Of a stretch of DNA of 64,000 bases, positions 35,191-46,955 are shown in pieces. The notes under the pieces are model-generated. The model was not told the DNA's origin. It did no database searches and worked only from the letters and a program-made list of their open reading frames with translations. Position 1 is the stretch's first letter. The number at the start of each line of letters is the position of its first letter. Origin of the DNA: Bilabrum cf. latius. Lineage: Eukaryota; Bigyra: Bicosoecida; Bigyra; Bicosoecida. Made by a program: the position numbers and the translations under genes. Location of the stretch: contig OZ237740.1 of the NCBI GenBank assembly GCA_965178125.1, positions 248,001-312,000 of the forward strand. Direction: 5' to 3'.

Positions 35191-36550
35191 TAGCAGCCGT
35201 GAAGATGAGCCAATGAGTGTGGTTGAAGGAACAAATCTGATCTGTAGTCTAGGTTCATGTTATATGGACTCGGACATCAGGATTGAAGCAACGGGGAGCA
35301 GAGGTGAGACGGAAGACGAGGTGGGCGCAGGAGCACAGGAGGTGGAGAAGAAGAGGGGGACACCGGCACAGGCGACGACAGTGCGGTGTCAACAGGGAGA
35401 ACACAACGGGGGGAAGGGGGCTCCAGGTGCAAGGCACGAGGGAGACACGGGTGGCAGCGGACTGCATGGCCAGCAGCACGCAGAAGGCCAACAGGTGGGT
35501 GGACAGATGGGGCGCACGGCAGGTCGGCCAGGACCGGCGCGTGCAAGCTGAAAGGATAGGGCCAAGGTGGCAATGCTGGGAGCAAAGCACACGGTCCCTA
35601 GGGCGGGGAACAGGAACAGGAAGCCATGTGGCGACGAGGCCAGTCGGGTGCATGGGGAAAGTGGTGTGTACATTCGTAGTGTCAGATGAATACCGCATTC
35701 AGGTGGACCGGTGAAGAACCAGTCGTTCGGGGTGAAGCCCAGTGGGTCCGCGGGACCGGGGGCAGGAATTTTTCTTCCAACTCAGGTGTGGACGGCCGCG
35801 CTGGCACATGCAGCGCGAACTGTGTGCAAGTAATGGAAGTAATGGTAACTGCCAACCAGTGGGGTTTGCAGCAGCCGCGAAGATGAGCCAATGGGTGTGG
35901 TTGAAGGAACAAATCTGATCTGTAGTCTAGGTTCATGTTATATGGACTCGGACATCAGGATTGAAGCAACGGGGAGCAGAGGTGAGACGGAAGACGAGGT
36001 GGGCGCAGGAGCACAGGAGGTGGAGAAGAAGAGGGGGACACCGGCACAGGCGACGACAGTGCGGTGTCAACAGGGAGAACACAACGGGGGGAAGGGGGCT
36101 CCAGGTGCAAGGCACGAGGGAGACACGGGTGGCAGCGGACTGCATGGCCAGCAGCACGCAGAAGGCCAACAGGTGGGTGGACAGATGGGGCGCACGGCAG
36201 GTCGGCCAGGACCGGCGCGTGCAAGCTGAAAGGATAGGGCCAAGGTGGCAATGCTGGGAGCAAAGCACACGGTCCCTAGGGCGGGGAACAGGAACAGGAA
36301 CAGGAAGCCATGTGGCGACGAGGCCAGTCGGGTGCATGGGGAAAGTGGTGTGTTCATTCGTAGTGTCAGATGAATACCGCATTCAGGTGGACCGGTGAAG
36401 AACCAGTCGTTCGGGGTGAAGCCCAGTGGGTCCGCGGGACCGGGGGCAGGAATTTTTCTTTTTGGTAACTGCCAACCAGTGGGGTTTGCAGCAGCCGCGA
36501 AGATGAGCCAATGGGTGTGGTTGAAGGAACAAATCTGATCTGTAGTCTAG
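35160..36550. repeat. Threefold direct duplication (offsets 678 and 620 bp)
   Basis: A block beginning ttttggtaactgccaaccag and including gtgtggttgaaggaacaaatc occurs at ~35,160 and ~35,840 in full. It occurs a third time at ~36,460, cut after aggttca, where minisatellite array 2 begins. The first two copies are nearly identical over ~560 bp. They contain no convincing gene; open frames in both directions reflect GC-rich sequence. Confidence 0.8.
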
Positions 36551-36552
36551 GT

Positions 36553-37275
36553 TCAAGGTTCAAAAGCGACCTCCCATCGCGGATGCTGCAGTGCACCGCA
36601 CACTCACACAGCACCCTGCCCCCAGCCCATCTCAAAAGCGACCTCCCATCGCGGATGCTGCAGTGCACCGCACACTCACACAGCACCCTGCCCCCAGCCC
36701 ATCTCAAAAGCGACCTCCCATCGCGGATGCTGCAGTGCACCGCACACTCACACAGCACCCTGCCCCCAGCCCATCTCAAAAGCGACCTCCCATCACGGAT
36801 GCTGCAGTGCACCGCACACTCACAGCACCCTGCCCCCAGCCCATCTCAAAAGCGACCTCCCATCACGGATGCTGCAGTGCACCACGCACACACACAGCAC
36901 CCTGCACCCAGCCCATCTCAAAAGCGACCTCCCATCACGGATGCTGCAGTGCACCACGCACTCACACAGCACCCTGCACCCAGCCCAATTCAAAAGCGAC
37001 CTCCCATCACGGATGCTGCAGTGCACCACGCACTCGCACAGCACCCTGCCCCCAGCCCATCTCAAAAGCGACCTCCCATCACGGATGCTGCAGTGCACCA
37101 CACACTCGCAGCACCCTGCACCCAGCCCATCTCAAAAGCGACCTCCCATCACGGATGCTGCAGTGCACCACACACTCGCAGCACCCTGCACCCAGCCCAT
37201 CTCAAAAGCGACCTCCCATCACGGATGCTGCAGTGCACCACGCACACACACAGCACCCTGCACCTACCCCACCCA
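36553..37275. repeat. Minisatellite array 2 (70-72 bp unit), 3' of MACPF copy 2
   Basis: About ten units, same family as array 1 (36,566, 36,638, 36,710, 36,782, 36,852 ...). Variants cccatcgcgg in the first three units and cccatcacgg in the rest show local homogenisation. Ends 17 bp from the MACPF stop codon. Confidence 0.9.
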
Positions 37276-37291
37276 GCAGTGATCTGACCTC

Positions 37292-40200
37292 TCACTTGCA
37301 CGTGGCATACACAGTGGACACACCACGTCCCTGAATGTCAAGCTCGTAGTCCTGTTCCGGTACTCCGACAGCCAGGGCGCGCCTGGATGCATCGTAGCGA
37401 GCTTGCTCTGCATCATTCAGGGTCTGTTCGGGCGTCGAGAACCAGCCTGAATCTAGACGCCTGTGCTCTCTCTCTGCTTTGGCATACTCTGCACGAGCCG
37501 CCTCCAGCCCGCGCCTGGCATCATCAGCCTCGCCAGCCGACGTCGGAAGGTAATGGTCCAGCCAGTTCATACCAGTACCACCCGTCGCCATCACCTGCAG
37601 GCACATGTGAGTGCTGGTGTGACGGTGCTTCTGAGTGGTAGGGAACGGCTTCAGGTCCGACTCAACGTGGAAGGGGTGTCCGAAATTCACACCGAGGACG
37701 GCGCGCATTGCCGTCGTCGGGCCGAAGCTTCTGGTCTCCGCCATGGATTCCAGCCGAGGATACAGACTGCTACCACGACTCCCGCTGTTGCAAGCTGATG
37801 GCAATTGAATCAAAAGTGGAACTGGTTTGCCGGGCAGCGGCTTCCCATACAGAGTCCAGGTGCCTGCCACAGGGAGCCTCTTGCCGATTGAAGTAGCGTC
37901 CTGCCCTGGCTCAGATCCAGCAGCGGATGTGCCAGCGTCTGCAAACATCGTCAGTGGGGCCACGCGATCCACCGACACTTCCAGAAGCATTGCAGGGCTC
38001 GCCTTATTCACCGCGCTCTTGTGCTCATGATTCCAGCTCAGCTGAATGCCATATTCATACTACATCGGTGCATCATCCAGCTGACAAGACGTCAACCCCC
38101 GCCGCAGCCCGCTCAGCCCATACGACTGCAGCTTGAACGTGCTAGCCACATCGGCCGGATCCACCTTGCGGTAGATTACGTGGACTCCCCCGATGCTGTC
38201 CTCTCGCCCCTTCGCACTCGGACTCGGACTCGGCGATGCATCAGGCGACCCCTCCTCGTCGTGCTGCAGCTTACCAGCCGTGTACACGCCGGCCTCGGAC
38301 CGAAGCAGGCTGCCCTCCACCGCGCGGAAGAGCGGCTTCGTATTGCACTTCTCGCTCCCGATGCTGTGCAGGCCACCCCACACAAGCTTCTTCTTCGTGG
38401 CCCCCGGCAGCTTGATCTCCACAGGACGCACGTATCCCACTTCCAGCGGCGAGCAGAACGAGGACGCCAGACACACGTGCCGGGCCTGGCACAGACCATA
38501 CGGCTCTGAGTCGCCCTTGACACCGCACCTAGGCAGCGGGTGCCTGCACACCCCTCCCTCCTGCTCCGCCTCTTCGCGGTACTTATCCGGGCAGTAGTCG
38601 CCAGTGCCCAGGATCGCATGCAGGGCGCGCTTCCGGATCGCTTCGAGCTGGGTCAGCCGGCACGTCTCTCCCAGCAGCGCCTCTTTCCCCTCGGGCAGCG
38701 GCCTGCCGTACTTGTGCTCGAATGACGTGCACTCCAGGCTAGACGGCGGCTGGTATCGAGTGCTTCCGCGCTTGCCGCACGCCAGGTGGATGCCGCTGCC
38801 ATCGCCCCCAGCGGACCCATCAGCCCCTGACTCGCCAGAGACATACGACATGTAGTGTGACACGGAGCTGAGGCACGCCCTGCACGCGTCTGTCGCCTGC
38901 TGGTGGTACTCGTTGACGATCTTGGTGGTGGTGCTGCCGTCCGGATGCCTGTGCTCGTGCTCTGACTCGAACTTGTTCACGAGAGCAAACTCCGAGTCGT
39001 TCAGGTGGCAGGACTTGCGGAAGGCCTCGTGCTTCCTGGCCATCTCGTCGCAGTCCTGCAGCGGGTACGGCTTGGCCTCTGGGAATCCATTCGCGCTGCC
39101 CTCGTTGTGGATCTTGATCAGGTAGTTGAGCACCTCCTCGCAGTCTGCCCTGGGCAGGCCCGTCTCAGCCGACAGCCGCAGCAGCGTGCTTGCACCGTGC
39201 GACGCAAACACATTGTGCGAGGCCTGCCGAATGCGCTCCTGCATGGCGGCTTCGATGAGGAACTTCCTGGCCTTGGCGGCTTGCAGCACCTGGGATAGTG
39301 GGATGTCCTTGAGCTCATTGCCGTCGGCGTCCAGCATCTAGGTATCTCCGGACATGAAGCACATCCGCCCGACCGCTTCCATGCTCTCCACCCTGCCGCG
39401 GCTCGACCGCTTGCCTGCCTCCATCGCTATGCGGGTGCACGCCTCCCAGTCGCCGAAGAGAGCCAGGCCGTGCAGGGCCCAGAACTTCATGTCCACCACG
39501 GCCGGCATCGTGTCCACCGTGGTGGCCCAGCGCTTGAGCCCAGCCATCATCGTCTCGCGGTCCTGCGTGGCACTGACGAGGCTGGGCTCGCCTCCCCTGA
39601 CGCTCACCGTGACGTCTGTGGCGAGCTGAGCAGTGCGCCGAGACTTGCCGGACGACCACGCCGCGCTGAGATCCAGTCCTGCCTTGCCCCCACTGGAGGC
39701 CAGCTCTGCCAGCTGCAGGGCCCGTTGGATGGTGGGCCCGTCCTCGCGGATGGAGCTGGTCTTGTACGAGGTGTCCACGACTTCCTCCCGCCCGTCCACG
39801 ATGCGCGTGTACTTGGTGCTGGCGGTGGTGGTGTGGTTGGAGCGAGACGCCGTGAGGATATCACCGACTGAGATGGACTCTGCCGGGTCGAAGCTGGCCT
39901 GCAGGGAGAGGGCGGTGTCGGTGTGCTCGTCCGTGGAGAGCTTCTCGGAGCTGAACTTGCGGGTGACGGTGTACTCCCCTCCCATCGCGATGCTCGTGGA
40001 CACGAGTTCACCATACGTGTTAAGGAATCCAAGGTACTGATCCTGTACCCAATCAGGGACAGAGGCCCACAACTTCTGAAGGCCCTCGCGGCCGAGCGCC
40101 TTGCCAGGATAGAAGTCTTTGATGTACTCCACAGCATTGGAGGTGACGCGTAGTTGCAGAACTGCTCTCTTGAACTCATCCGTAAGCAGCGTCTCGTCAA

Positions 40201-40594
40201 GCACCAGCTGGCACTCAATCGTTTCAAGTGCATCGTCAGTGGCTATTCCGATATCAAGGGGCCCTGCCCGTACTTCATGTGGCAGTAGCGGCGTAGTTGA
40301 TCCATCTTTCCTGGCCTTATCCAGGCAGCCGACAGCGTAGATGCTCTCTGGAACACTCAGTGAATGCGTCAAGATGGTGCGGGTGGTAGAAACGGTAGTC
40401 CCTTCATTAGCAGACTGCTGCGAAGAATCTGAAGACGTTGATGCGCTTATTCCAGCTACAATTGGACCTAAAGCGGCGCTGAGTCCGAGCTTGGTAGCGC
40501 GCTACGATGCCACATCGACGGCATCGCTACAGTGCTGCGCAGTACTGCTCGAAGTTGCCGTTGCCCTCCTCTACAGGTCAACCTGCGCAGCCAT
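37292..40594 (-). CDS. MACPF/perforin-like protein, copy 2 (full length)
   Basis: 1,100 residues from ATG 40594 to TGA 37292 in one exon, crossing TAG at 40571, 40502, 39338 and 38060. Residues ~85-210 carry Ser/Thr-rich beta strands and a MACPF-core-like motif, FLNTYGELVSTSIAMGG (about 189-205), close to the Y-G-T-H-x6-GG signature but with Thr-His replaced. VRGGEPSLVS (~333) and WATTVDTMPAVV (~356) resemble the closing strands of the fold. A Cys/His-bearing middle region (HEHRHPDG, CRACLSSV) and a C-terminal region ending VYATCK follow; I recognise neither. No signal peptide was seen, so export or membrane attack is not shown. MACPF proteins form membrane pores in immunity, attack and development; whether this one does is unknown. 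Confidence 0.65.
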
Positions 40595-40651
40595 AAATCA
40601 ATTGAGGTTGCATCATTCTAGTCGTTTTTATTCATTTCATTTTCCAGTAGG

Positions 40652-40683
40652 CAGAATACCAGAATACCAGAATAATTTGTAGG
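40652..40683 (-). mobile_element. Remnant tail of an E-type retrotransposon
   Basis: cagaataccagaataccag then aataatttgtagg, identical to the 3' ends of E copies 1 and 2 but with one more 8-bp tail unit and no body. It lies 58 bp upstream of the start of MACPF copy 2. Confidence 0.6.
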
Positions 40684-40876
40684 CAGTATGACGAGTGTAA
40701 TGTTGCGCGCATTTCTTTTATTCGGATTTGGTTCTTGCGACCAAATTGTGGGCGCGCGCGCCCGGAAACATCGGGGGATCCGCATCATGGCTCCCAATGC
40801 GATCAATCCGCTCGAAATACAAACGAAGCAAGCTTACATCAATTCAAATATGATACTTAGCTCAAATTCTGTATAA

Positions 40877-41196
40877 TCAAGATCTCACATAATCTGGGAC
40901 CCACACCATCCCCGTCGGCGGCAAAAAGTTACACTTTCCAGCAGCAATCGCTGTATTTTGTAGGACTTGACCGAGCTTGTAGTCCGGAAAACCGGTTTTT
41001 CCGATTGAAAGAGTTGAAAATGATGATCCTATGGCGTCCAAACCAGATACTGGCTTGCAGAGCTGGGCTGACCGCAATAGTTCATCTTCGGTAGCAGCTC
41101 GCACCTTGGTGCATGTAAGGGCAATCACAGCCAGCAAATAGTACATATCTGCTGCAAAACGTTGAACAGGAGGCAATTTGAGACACCTGCGTGCTT
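40877..41196 (-). CDS. Probable C-terminal exon of an unidentified gene
   Basis: Minus-strand frame ending at TGA, starting after a possible acceptor (gatttgcag) at ~41,197. Contains RFAADMYYLLAVIALTC, SGLDAIGSSFSTLSIGKTG and LQNTAIAAGKCNFLPPTG, with protein-like composition, but no family is recognised. Upstream exons were not found in the ~350 bp to the left end of the divergent MACPF gene; it may be a remnant. Confidence 0.3.
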
Positions 41197-41551
41197 CAAG
41201 CTGCAAATCTGTCAGAGTTGTGGTTGCAATTTGTCAACAGCATTTCCAGATTCGGAGCTGTCCAGGCGATGAGCAGACCTGTTTGCTCCACCTGCAGCTA
41301 TTTCCAACCACTAGCTGGGATAATAACGTCCATCTGGAAAGCATGCAGCTATTTTGTAACAATACAGTGCACTTGAAAGCTGCAAGGTGGCCGTGGCCAG
41401 GTGATGCAGGAATTGGCCAACGCCACCGGCTCTTCATGCTGGCAGCTATTTTACTCTGCATGGCCCCGCTGGTCCGCTCGAAAACAACCAAGGGGCTCAA
41501 TCATACCATTATTGGTATGCATGAGCTGGGTAGAGGGCAGTCTGAGTGGAC
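41197..41551. other. Possible signal-peptide exon of the divergent MACPF gene
   Basis: An ATG at 41,436 (+) opens MLAAILLCMAPLVRS, a good signal peptide, in a different frame from the MACPF body that begins by ~41,552. An intron or a frameshift would be needed to join them; I could not place splice sites. Confidence 0.3.
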
Positions 41552-44500
41552 TCAAGATCCTATTCCGTCAATCCTTCTGTGAGCTCGCTCGATACTACAC
41601 ACACCATAAATCAAGAAGCTTTTCGACGCAATCCGATCGCCCGAGTAACCTGTTTAAATGATTTGGCGTCTACTACCTACGTTCAGCTCCTGTATTCCGT
41701 GTGTCGCAGGCTGTAGTGTGACGTGACAGCTGAAAAATCTCTGGGCTTCCTGTCGCTGCAAATCTTGCAAGGCAGCAATTCTCATGAGGCTCTTTAGTCT
41801 GCAGCATCCGGTATGATGCGTACAAGGGCTACTACGTACGATCCCCCAGCGACGCAGTGCACGGCTCTCGATCACCCCCTTCTGCAAGGCCAGTTGCTAC
41901 CCCATCATGTGGCCTTCCACCAGATGTCCCTCGCAACCTCAGAAAAAGACTGCCGGTCTTCCGACAGGGCAGTCAAAGCTTCAACCTCATCTTCGTACAC
42001 GATTGGACTGTCTGGTATGATCCCAACCCCTGTACTGACGCTCGACCTGGGGTTCTCGGTGTCCAGCAGCCACTCACTCGAGACTAGCACAGCCACTCAA
42101 GCCCGTGTTGTTTCAGTGTCAGAGACTCTCGAGACATACGGATTGAGCTTGCAGGGCCTTGCATTGACTCCTTCGTGTGAACAGAAGCAGGGAAGCGGCA
42201 TGGCATGCGTGTCTGGGTCATCCTTTCCCCTCAAGCAGCAGTACAAGCAGGCGGTTGAGTCGTTGCCTAGCCCACCGTCATGTTTGGAGAACAGCACCGA
42301 GAAGCTACCCGCGAGCGGCCTAAACCTTATGGGGCTGCATTTCCACCATAGCAGAGGTACAACCATGGTAGTCGCCACGGTCCTCGGCGGCAAGATCTCA
42401 CTGGTTTAGAGCTTCCAGCAGAACGAACGGGACGAGAATGAGGAGAGCGAGCAGTCCTATACCGCCGAGGTGTCCATGGAGAAGCTGTTAACGACAACGA
42501 CAGACATTGCAGTGTCAGAGGCAACTACTTCGCATCATTCTACTGTGTCAGATGGAGCCGGCGGAACCATCGAGCATACAACTGAGACAAAGGTCGTAGC
42601 GAGCCAAGAGACTGGACCTGAGGTGGTCAACGGCGACCGAGATTCTGCGGGCAGCCAGTACGCCAAAGGAGAAGCGGCAAAAGGGCTTGATTCAGTCATG
42701 ACTGTAGCCAAGGGGGCAATGGACGCTGCCAGTGGGGCACACCTTAAGCTGCAATTCGGCATGCAGTCAAAGCAGTCCCGGTCTTCCGCAGCAAGCGATG
42801 CTCTTGATCGTGTTCAAACAGAGGTGTCTGGAGGCATCGTTGGGCTGACGTCAGTGGCGCTCAGCCCTGAAGGGGGCGTCAGCGGGTCTGAGGCCGCATC
42901 GGCAGAGATTCATGGAGTGTCTCACTGGGTGGGGTCCGTCCAGTCCGGTGGCACACCCCAGAGCCGTACCACGCAGAGCTTGCCCGTGGCAATCGTGGAC
43001 GAATCAGGATGCACCCCTGCCAATAGCCTGGAAATGATGCTTGCCGTGGAGAACAAGCAGTGGTGGCGAAAGGAAGCCACGGACCCCTAGGAGCAGCCTA
43101 TCCAGGACCTTTCAGCGCCAGATGAGTCCATCTCTTCGGAAGAAGGCGAGGCCGGTGGCAGCGACTCCAGTCCGCGAGCACCAGAAATTGGCAGCCTCGA
43201 GCAAGACGAAGGTGGCGAGACCGATGCATTGCTGCAGACAGCAGTGCATGGGCACACAGAATCGGCGCTCGACCTGGCCTAGAAGGTGTTCGAAACCGTC
43301 CACCAGGACGGTAGCGCCAGCAAGCCTCTTCACAACGTGTTGAAACAGGCCGCCAGTAGCAGTTTGAGCAGCGCCCACTCCATCCGCTTCAAGAACTTCG
43401 GCACCTTGCTGCAGTCTGCAGCTATTGCCACGAGTCGGAATGGAGGGGAGTCCTGCAGGTCGCTGCCGGGGATCGCCCAGACCGCAACGAGCGTCCAAGT
43501 CCTCGAAGACATCGGCCTGATGTGCTGCCGCGGCGGAGTCCACTGCCTGCCACGCGATCGTTCAACTGCAACGATGAAAACTGCAATGCGTGCGGAGCAT
43601 GCAACTGCCTCGGAGTGGGTGGCGGCAGCCGGTGAGGCCAACGGTGAGAACGGCACCGTCACCCGAGCGCTGCTGGTTGCCGCTGCCGTAGAGCTGAGCA
43701 CGATCGCGATTCCAAGCGACGCTGTACTGGTCGTGTCGGCGTCGTGCTGGCAATCTGAAGCTGTTGAGGCCACGTCTGGCATCGGAGATCGAACGGTGGT
43801 GGCGTACTATGACCAGGACTTGGAGACGTGGCTTGTGGCAGACAAGGATGCACCCCGGCTGCTGACGATGACGGAAGCGTTCGGGTGCCTCCCAGCCGTG
43901 GACTTGTCCGAGGACGCCGAGGCTGCAATCCTGCTGCCCCGCAGCAAGACCGAGCACTTTGAGCCGAAGGCCTACGTTGCCGCGCTGCTCGCCTCTCGTT
44001 TCGTTGCCGAAGGAGACACCGAGCTACTACGCACGCTCATGACACGGGGCGTGATCAATTGGGCAGACATGGACCAGGAGCAGAGTTTCGCGCTGTAGGC
44101 CTACCAGCAGGAGCTAGAGGCTGCCGGTATTCTCCAAGCTAGTAGCAGCAGCAGCGACTCGGAGCGGAGCGCAATCCTGCTGCAGTCACAAGGAGCCTCG
44201 TTCTCCTCGTCCGTGCGACTGGAAAGAGGTCAGCACCGGAGACTGCGGCGGAATCGAGCAACGCGGCATGGGCATCTCCGGCACGATGCCGGGCATTCTG
44301 TCGCAGTCCAGCGTGGATTCCCTCATGTCAGGGTGCTGCAAGCGTCGCTGCGCGGGGTCGGGAGCATGCTACACGACGAAGACGTCAGTTTTCCTGCCTC
44401 ATACATCGACACCCTCGGTGCCGAGCGAGACCTGAGGTACAACGAGGAGAAGCTGTGGAAGCAGCACGACGAGTCGCTCCAGAAGGAGGTCTGCGTGAGC

Positions 44501-44989
44501 GGCGGCACGCACCGCGTGCTGGCCCGGCGGCAGTTCCTATCGAAGACCAAGCAAGTGCTCCTTAACCTTTACAAGCAGCTACGGGTTGTGAACAAACAGG
44601 CAGAGCACGTGACGGTGAGTGCGCTCGGTCTCGGCGAAAATCTATGCAAGAGGGATTCTGCACGCACAGGACGCAGGGGGCGCTCTGGGGTCATCTCTAC
44701 CCTGGGCACAGCAGGTGGGATCGCTCGGAAGGCAGCTCCTCAGTGTGAGGACAGCGCCGTCATGCATTCCACGTCCTCCGCCGTCAGGAACATCGCGAAA
44801 ATGTCCGATGGAGGCTCTAGCACAGCAACAGCTGTGGCAAGCGAGCTTCGGGAGACAGTGATAAGGCTGGCTAGAGCTCGGGTGGAGGCAGACACCCCGG
44901 AGGTGACTACCCCTGGTGGCGAAAGCGCTGGCGCGCACACGCCAGCTCGTGATGCCTAGCCCTAGGAGCAAGCACAAGCAACAGTTTGA
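41552..44989 (+). CDS. Divergent MACPF/perforin-like protein with seven in-frame UAGs
   Basis: One frame from an upstream TGA (~41,549) to TGA 44987, with TAG at 41795, 42407, 43088, 43280, 44096, 44957 and 44963. The first in-frame ATG is 41813, but protein-like sequence continues above it (YVQLLYSVCRRLQCDV), so the true start is probably upstream. Around 42,340-42,400 the motif FHHSRGTTMVVATVLGGK matches the MACPF G-T-H-x-GG core, preceded by amphipathic Ser/Thr strands (LDLGFSVSSSHSLETSTA), as in copy 2. The C-terminal two thirds, with LLRTLMTRGVINWADMDQEQ and RQFLSKTKQVLLNLYKQL, are unrecognised. Divergent from the other family at sequence level, yet it too has a minisatellite right after its stop. 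Confidence 0.55.
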
Positions 44990-45790
44990 AGCGTTGGGTA
45001 ATTTTGACACGGTGGGAGTACGGTGCTGGCTGCAGGGGTGGCAGCAGCGCCTGAGACGGGTGGTCGCTTTTTGACACGGCGGGAGTACGGTGCTGGCTGC
45101 AGTGGTGGCAGCAGCGCCTGAGACGGGTGGTCGCTTTTTGACACGGCGGGAGTACGGTGCTGGCTGCAGGGGTGGCAGCAGCGCCTGAGACGGGTGGTCG
45201 CTTTTTGACACGGCGGGAGTACGGTGCTGGCTGCAGGGGTGGCAGCAGCGCCTGAGACGGGTGGTCGCTTTTTGACACGGCGGGAGTACGGTGCTGGCTG
45301 CAGGGGTGGCAGCAGCGCCTGAGACGGGTGGTCGCTTTTTGACACGGCGGGAGTACGGTGCTGGCTGCAGGGGTGGCAGCAGCGCCTGAGACGGGTGGTC
45401 GCTTTTTGACACGGCGGGAGTACGGTGCTGGCTGCAGGGGTGGCAGCAGCGCCTGAGACGGGTGGTCGCTTTTTGACACGGCGGGAGTACGGTGCTGGCT
45501 GCAGGGGTGGCAGCAGCGCCTGAGACGGGTGGTCGCTTTTTGACACGGCGGGAGTACGGTGCTGGCTGCAGGGGTGGCAGCAGCGCCTGAGACGGGTGGT
45601 CGCTTTTTGACACGGCGGGAGTACGGTGCTGGCTGCAGGGGTGGCAGCAGCGCCTGAGACGGGTGGTCGCTTTTTGACACGGCGGGAGTACGGTGCTGGC
45701 TGCAGGGGTGGCAGCAGCGCCTGAGACGGGTGGTCGCTTTTTGACACGGCGGGAGTACGGTGCTGGCTGCAGGGGTCGCAGCAGCGCCGA
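44990..45790. repeat. Minisatellite array 3 (67-bp unit, 12 copies), 3' of the divergent MACPF gene
   Basis: Twelve head-to-tail units at exact 67-bp spacing (tttttgacac at 45,068, 45,135, 45,202 ... 45,738), almost identical except the first and last. The unit sequence differs from arrays 1, 2 and 4. Starts about 8 bp after the TGA of the MACPF-like gene. Because 67 is not a multiple of three, the same peptide recurs in all minus frames; these are not genes. Confidence 0.95.
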
Positions 45791-45939
45791 AGACGGAGGC
45801 TCGCTGAACAACTGTACTCGCTTTATATTCTCTTTGTACGCAATGCACATGGTGCCATACGTACGCCACCAACGTGTCCAGCGCACCAGACCTACAGCAG
45901 CAGAGGCCACGGCGTCCGCCGCTTCACGCTACCGTGCCC

Positions 45940-46805
45940 TCATCCGATCATCCCGGATGCCGGTGATATTCCCCTACAGCGCCTACGGGCAGTGCTTTTT
46001 GTATCAGTGCCAAGCATGGATGCTGATGCGTCAGACGGAGGGTAATCTCTGTCGAACCTGCCATTGTCCCACTGCTGGATCCACTGCTCAGCTATGGCCA
46101 CCCTGGCGCGTTCTGGCATGGGGGCGGTTGCAACCCCGCCCCTCGACACAGCGCTTTGAACCTGCCCGGCGGCCCCAAGAGAGAACGCATCCGCGGCGGC
46201 GGGGTCGTAGGGGACATATTTCCGCCATATCTCGGGGCAGGCTGTCCAACGAGTGCCCACAAGCAGCCAGGCTGCAGGGCACGATGGTGCGGGGCATCGG
46301 CCTGGCGCTCCGGGGCCCTCGTCACACCGATTCCCAGCCCGTTTACCCACCTCACCCTCAAGCTCTTCACGGCTTCGATTCCGGATGGCTTCCAGGTTCG
46401 CTGCACCCATGGCTAGCTGCGCCGCGCATCGCAGCCGGTGCCTGCCCCTGCCGGATCCAGTGCCGGCACAGGCAGGCCCCTGGACAGCGGCAGCGGACAC
46501 ACGCCCACCCTCAGCCGCCTGCCCCGAAGATCCGTGCCAACCTCACCGCATTCCAATCTCATGTACTGCATGAGATCTATGCCCTCCATCCGTGAGAGCA
46601 CAAGCCCAGCGCACCCCCACCCCTCGACCACTCGGTACAGGCAAGGCACTCCCCTCACCACGACCCCGTCCCGACCAACCCCAGCACTGCCGTGCCATGC
46701 ATCCGACCGCTGTGTGGCCCCTGTCTCCACCAGCGCGAAGGCCTTCGCCCTCTCTAGTGCCTGTATCTCGGCGATCACGACCGACAGGTCTTCAAGCAAA
46801 GGCAC
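45940..46805 (-). CDS. Unidentified ORF, possibly two exons
   Basis: Two overlapping minus-strand frames. 46,805-46,413: VVIAEIQALERAKAFALVE, GIDLMQYMRLECGEVG. 46,500-45,940: MGAANLEAIRNRSREELEG, ARVAIAEQWIQQWDNGRFD, TGA stop. The change of frame may be an intron near 46,450 or a mutation. It follows the ORF at 46,956 on the same strand and may belong with it. No family recognised. Confidence 0.3.
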
Positions 46806-46955
46806 CGCATGCCTCGTGCTGCATGCTGTGGCAGCGCCGGTCAGCTGGGACCCTGAATCGCCACCTGGTTTGTAAACTCTTGCTCATGGCCATTCCCAGG
46901 ATATCAGCCCCACATTCCCGGATCACTCGAACAGCCCGCGATTCCAACAATCGGA

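Noticed and set aside
44998-45790. CRISPR array or satellite-encoded RNA
   Set aside because: Units are contiguous with no unique spacers, the genome is eukaryotic with introns, and no cas genes exist. It is an ordinary minisatellite.
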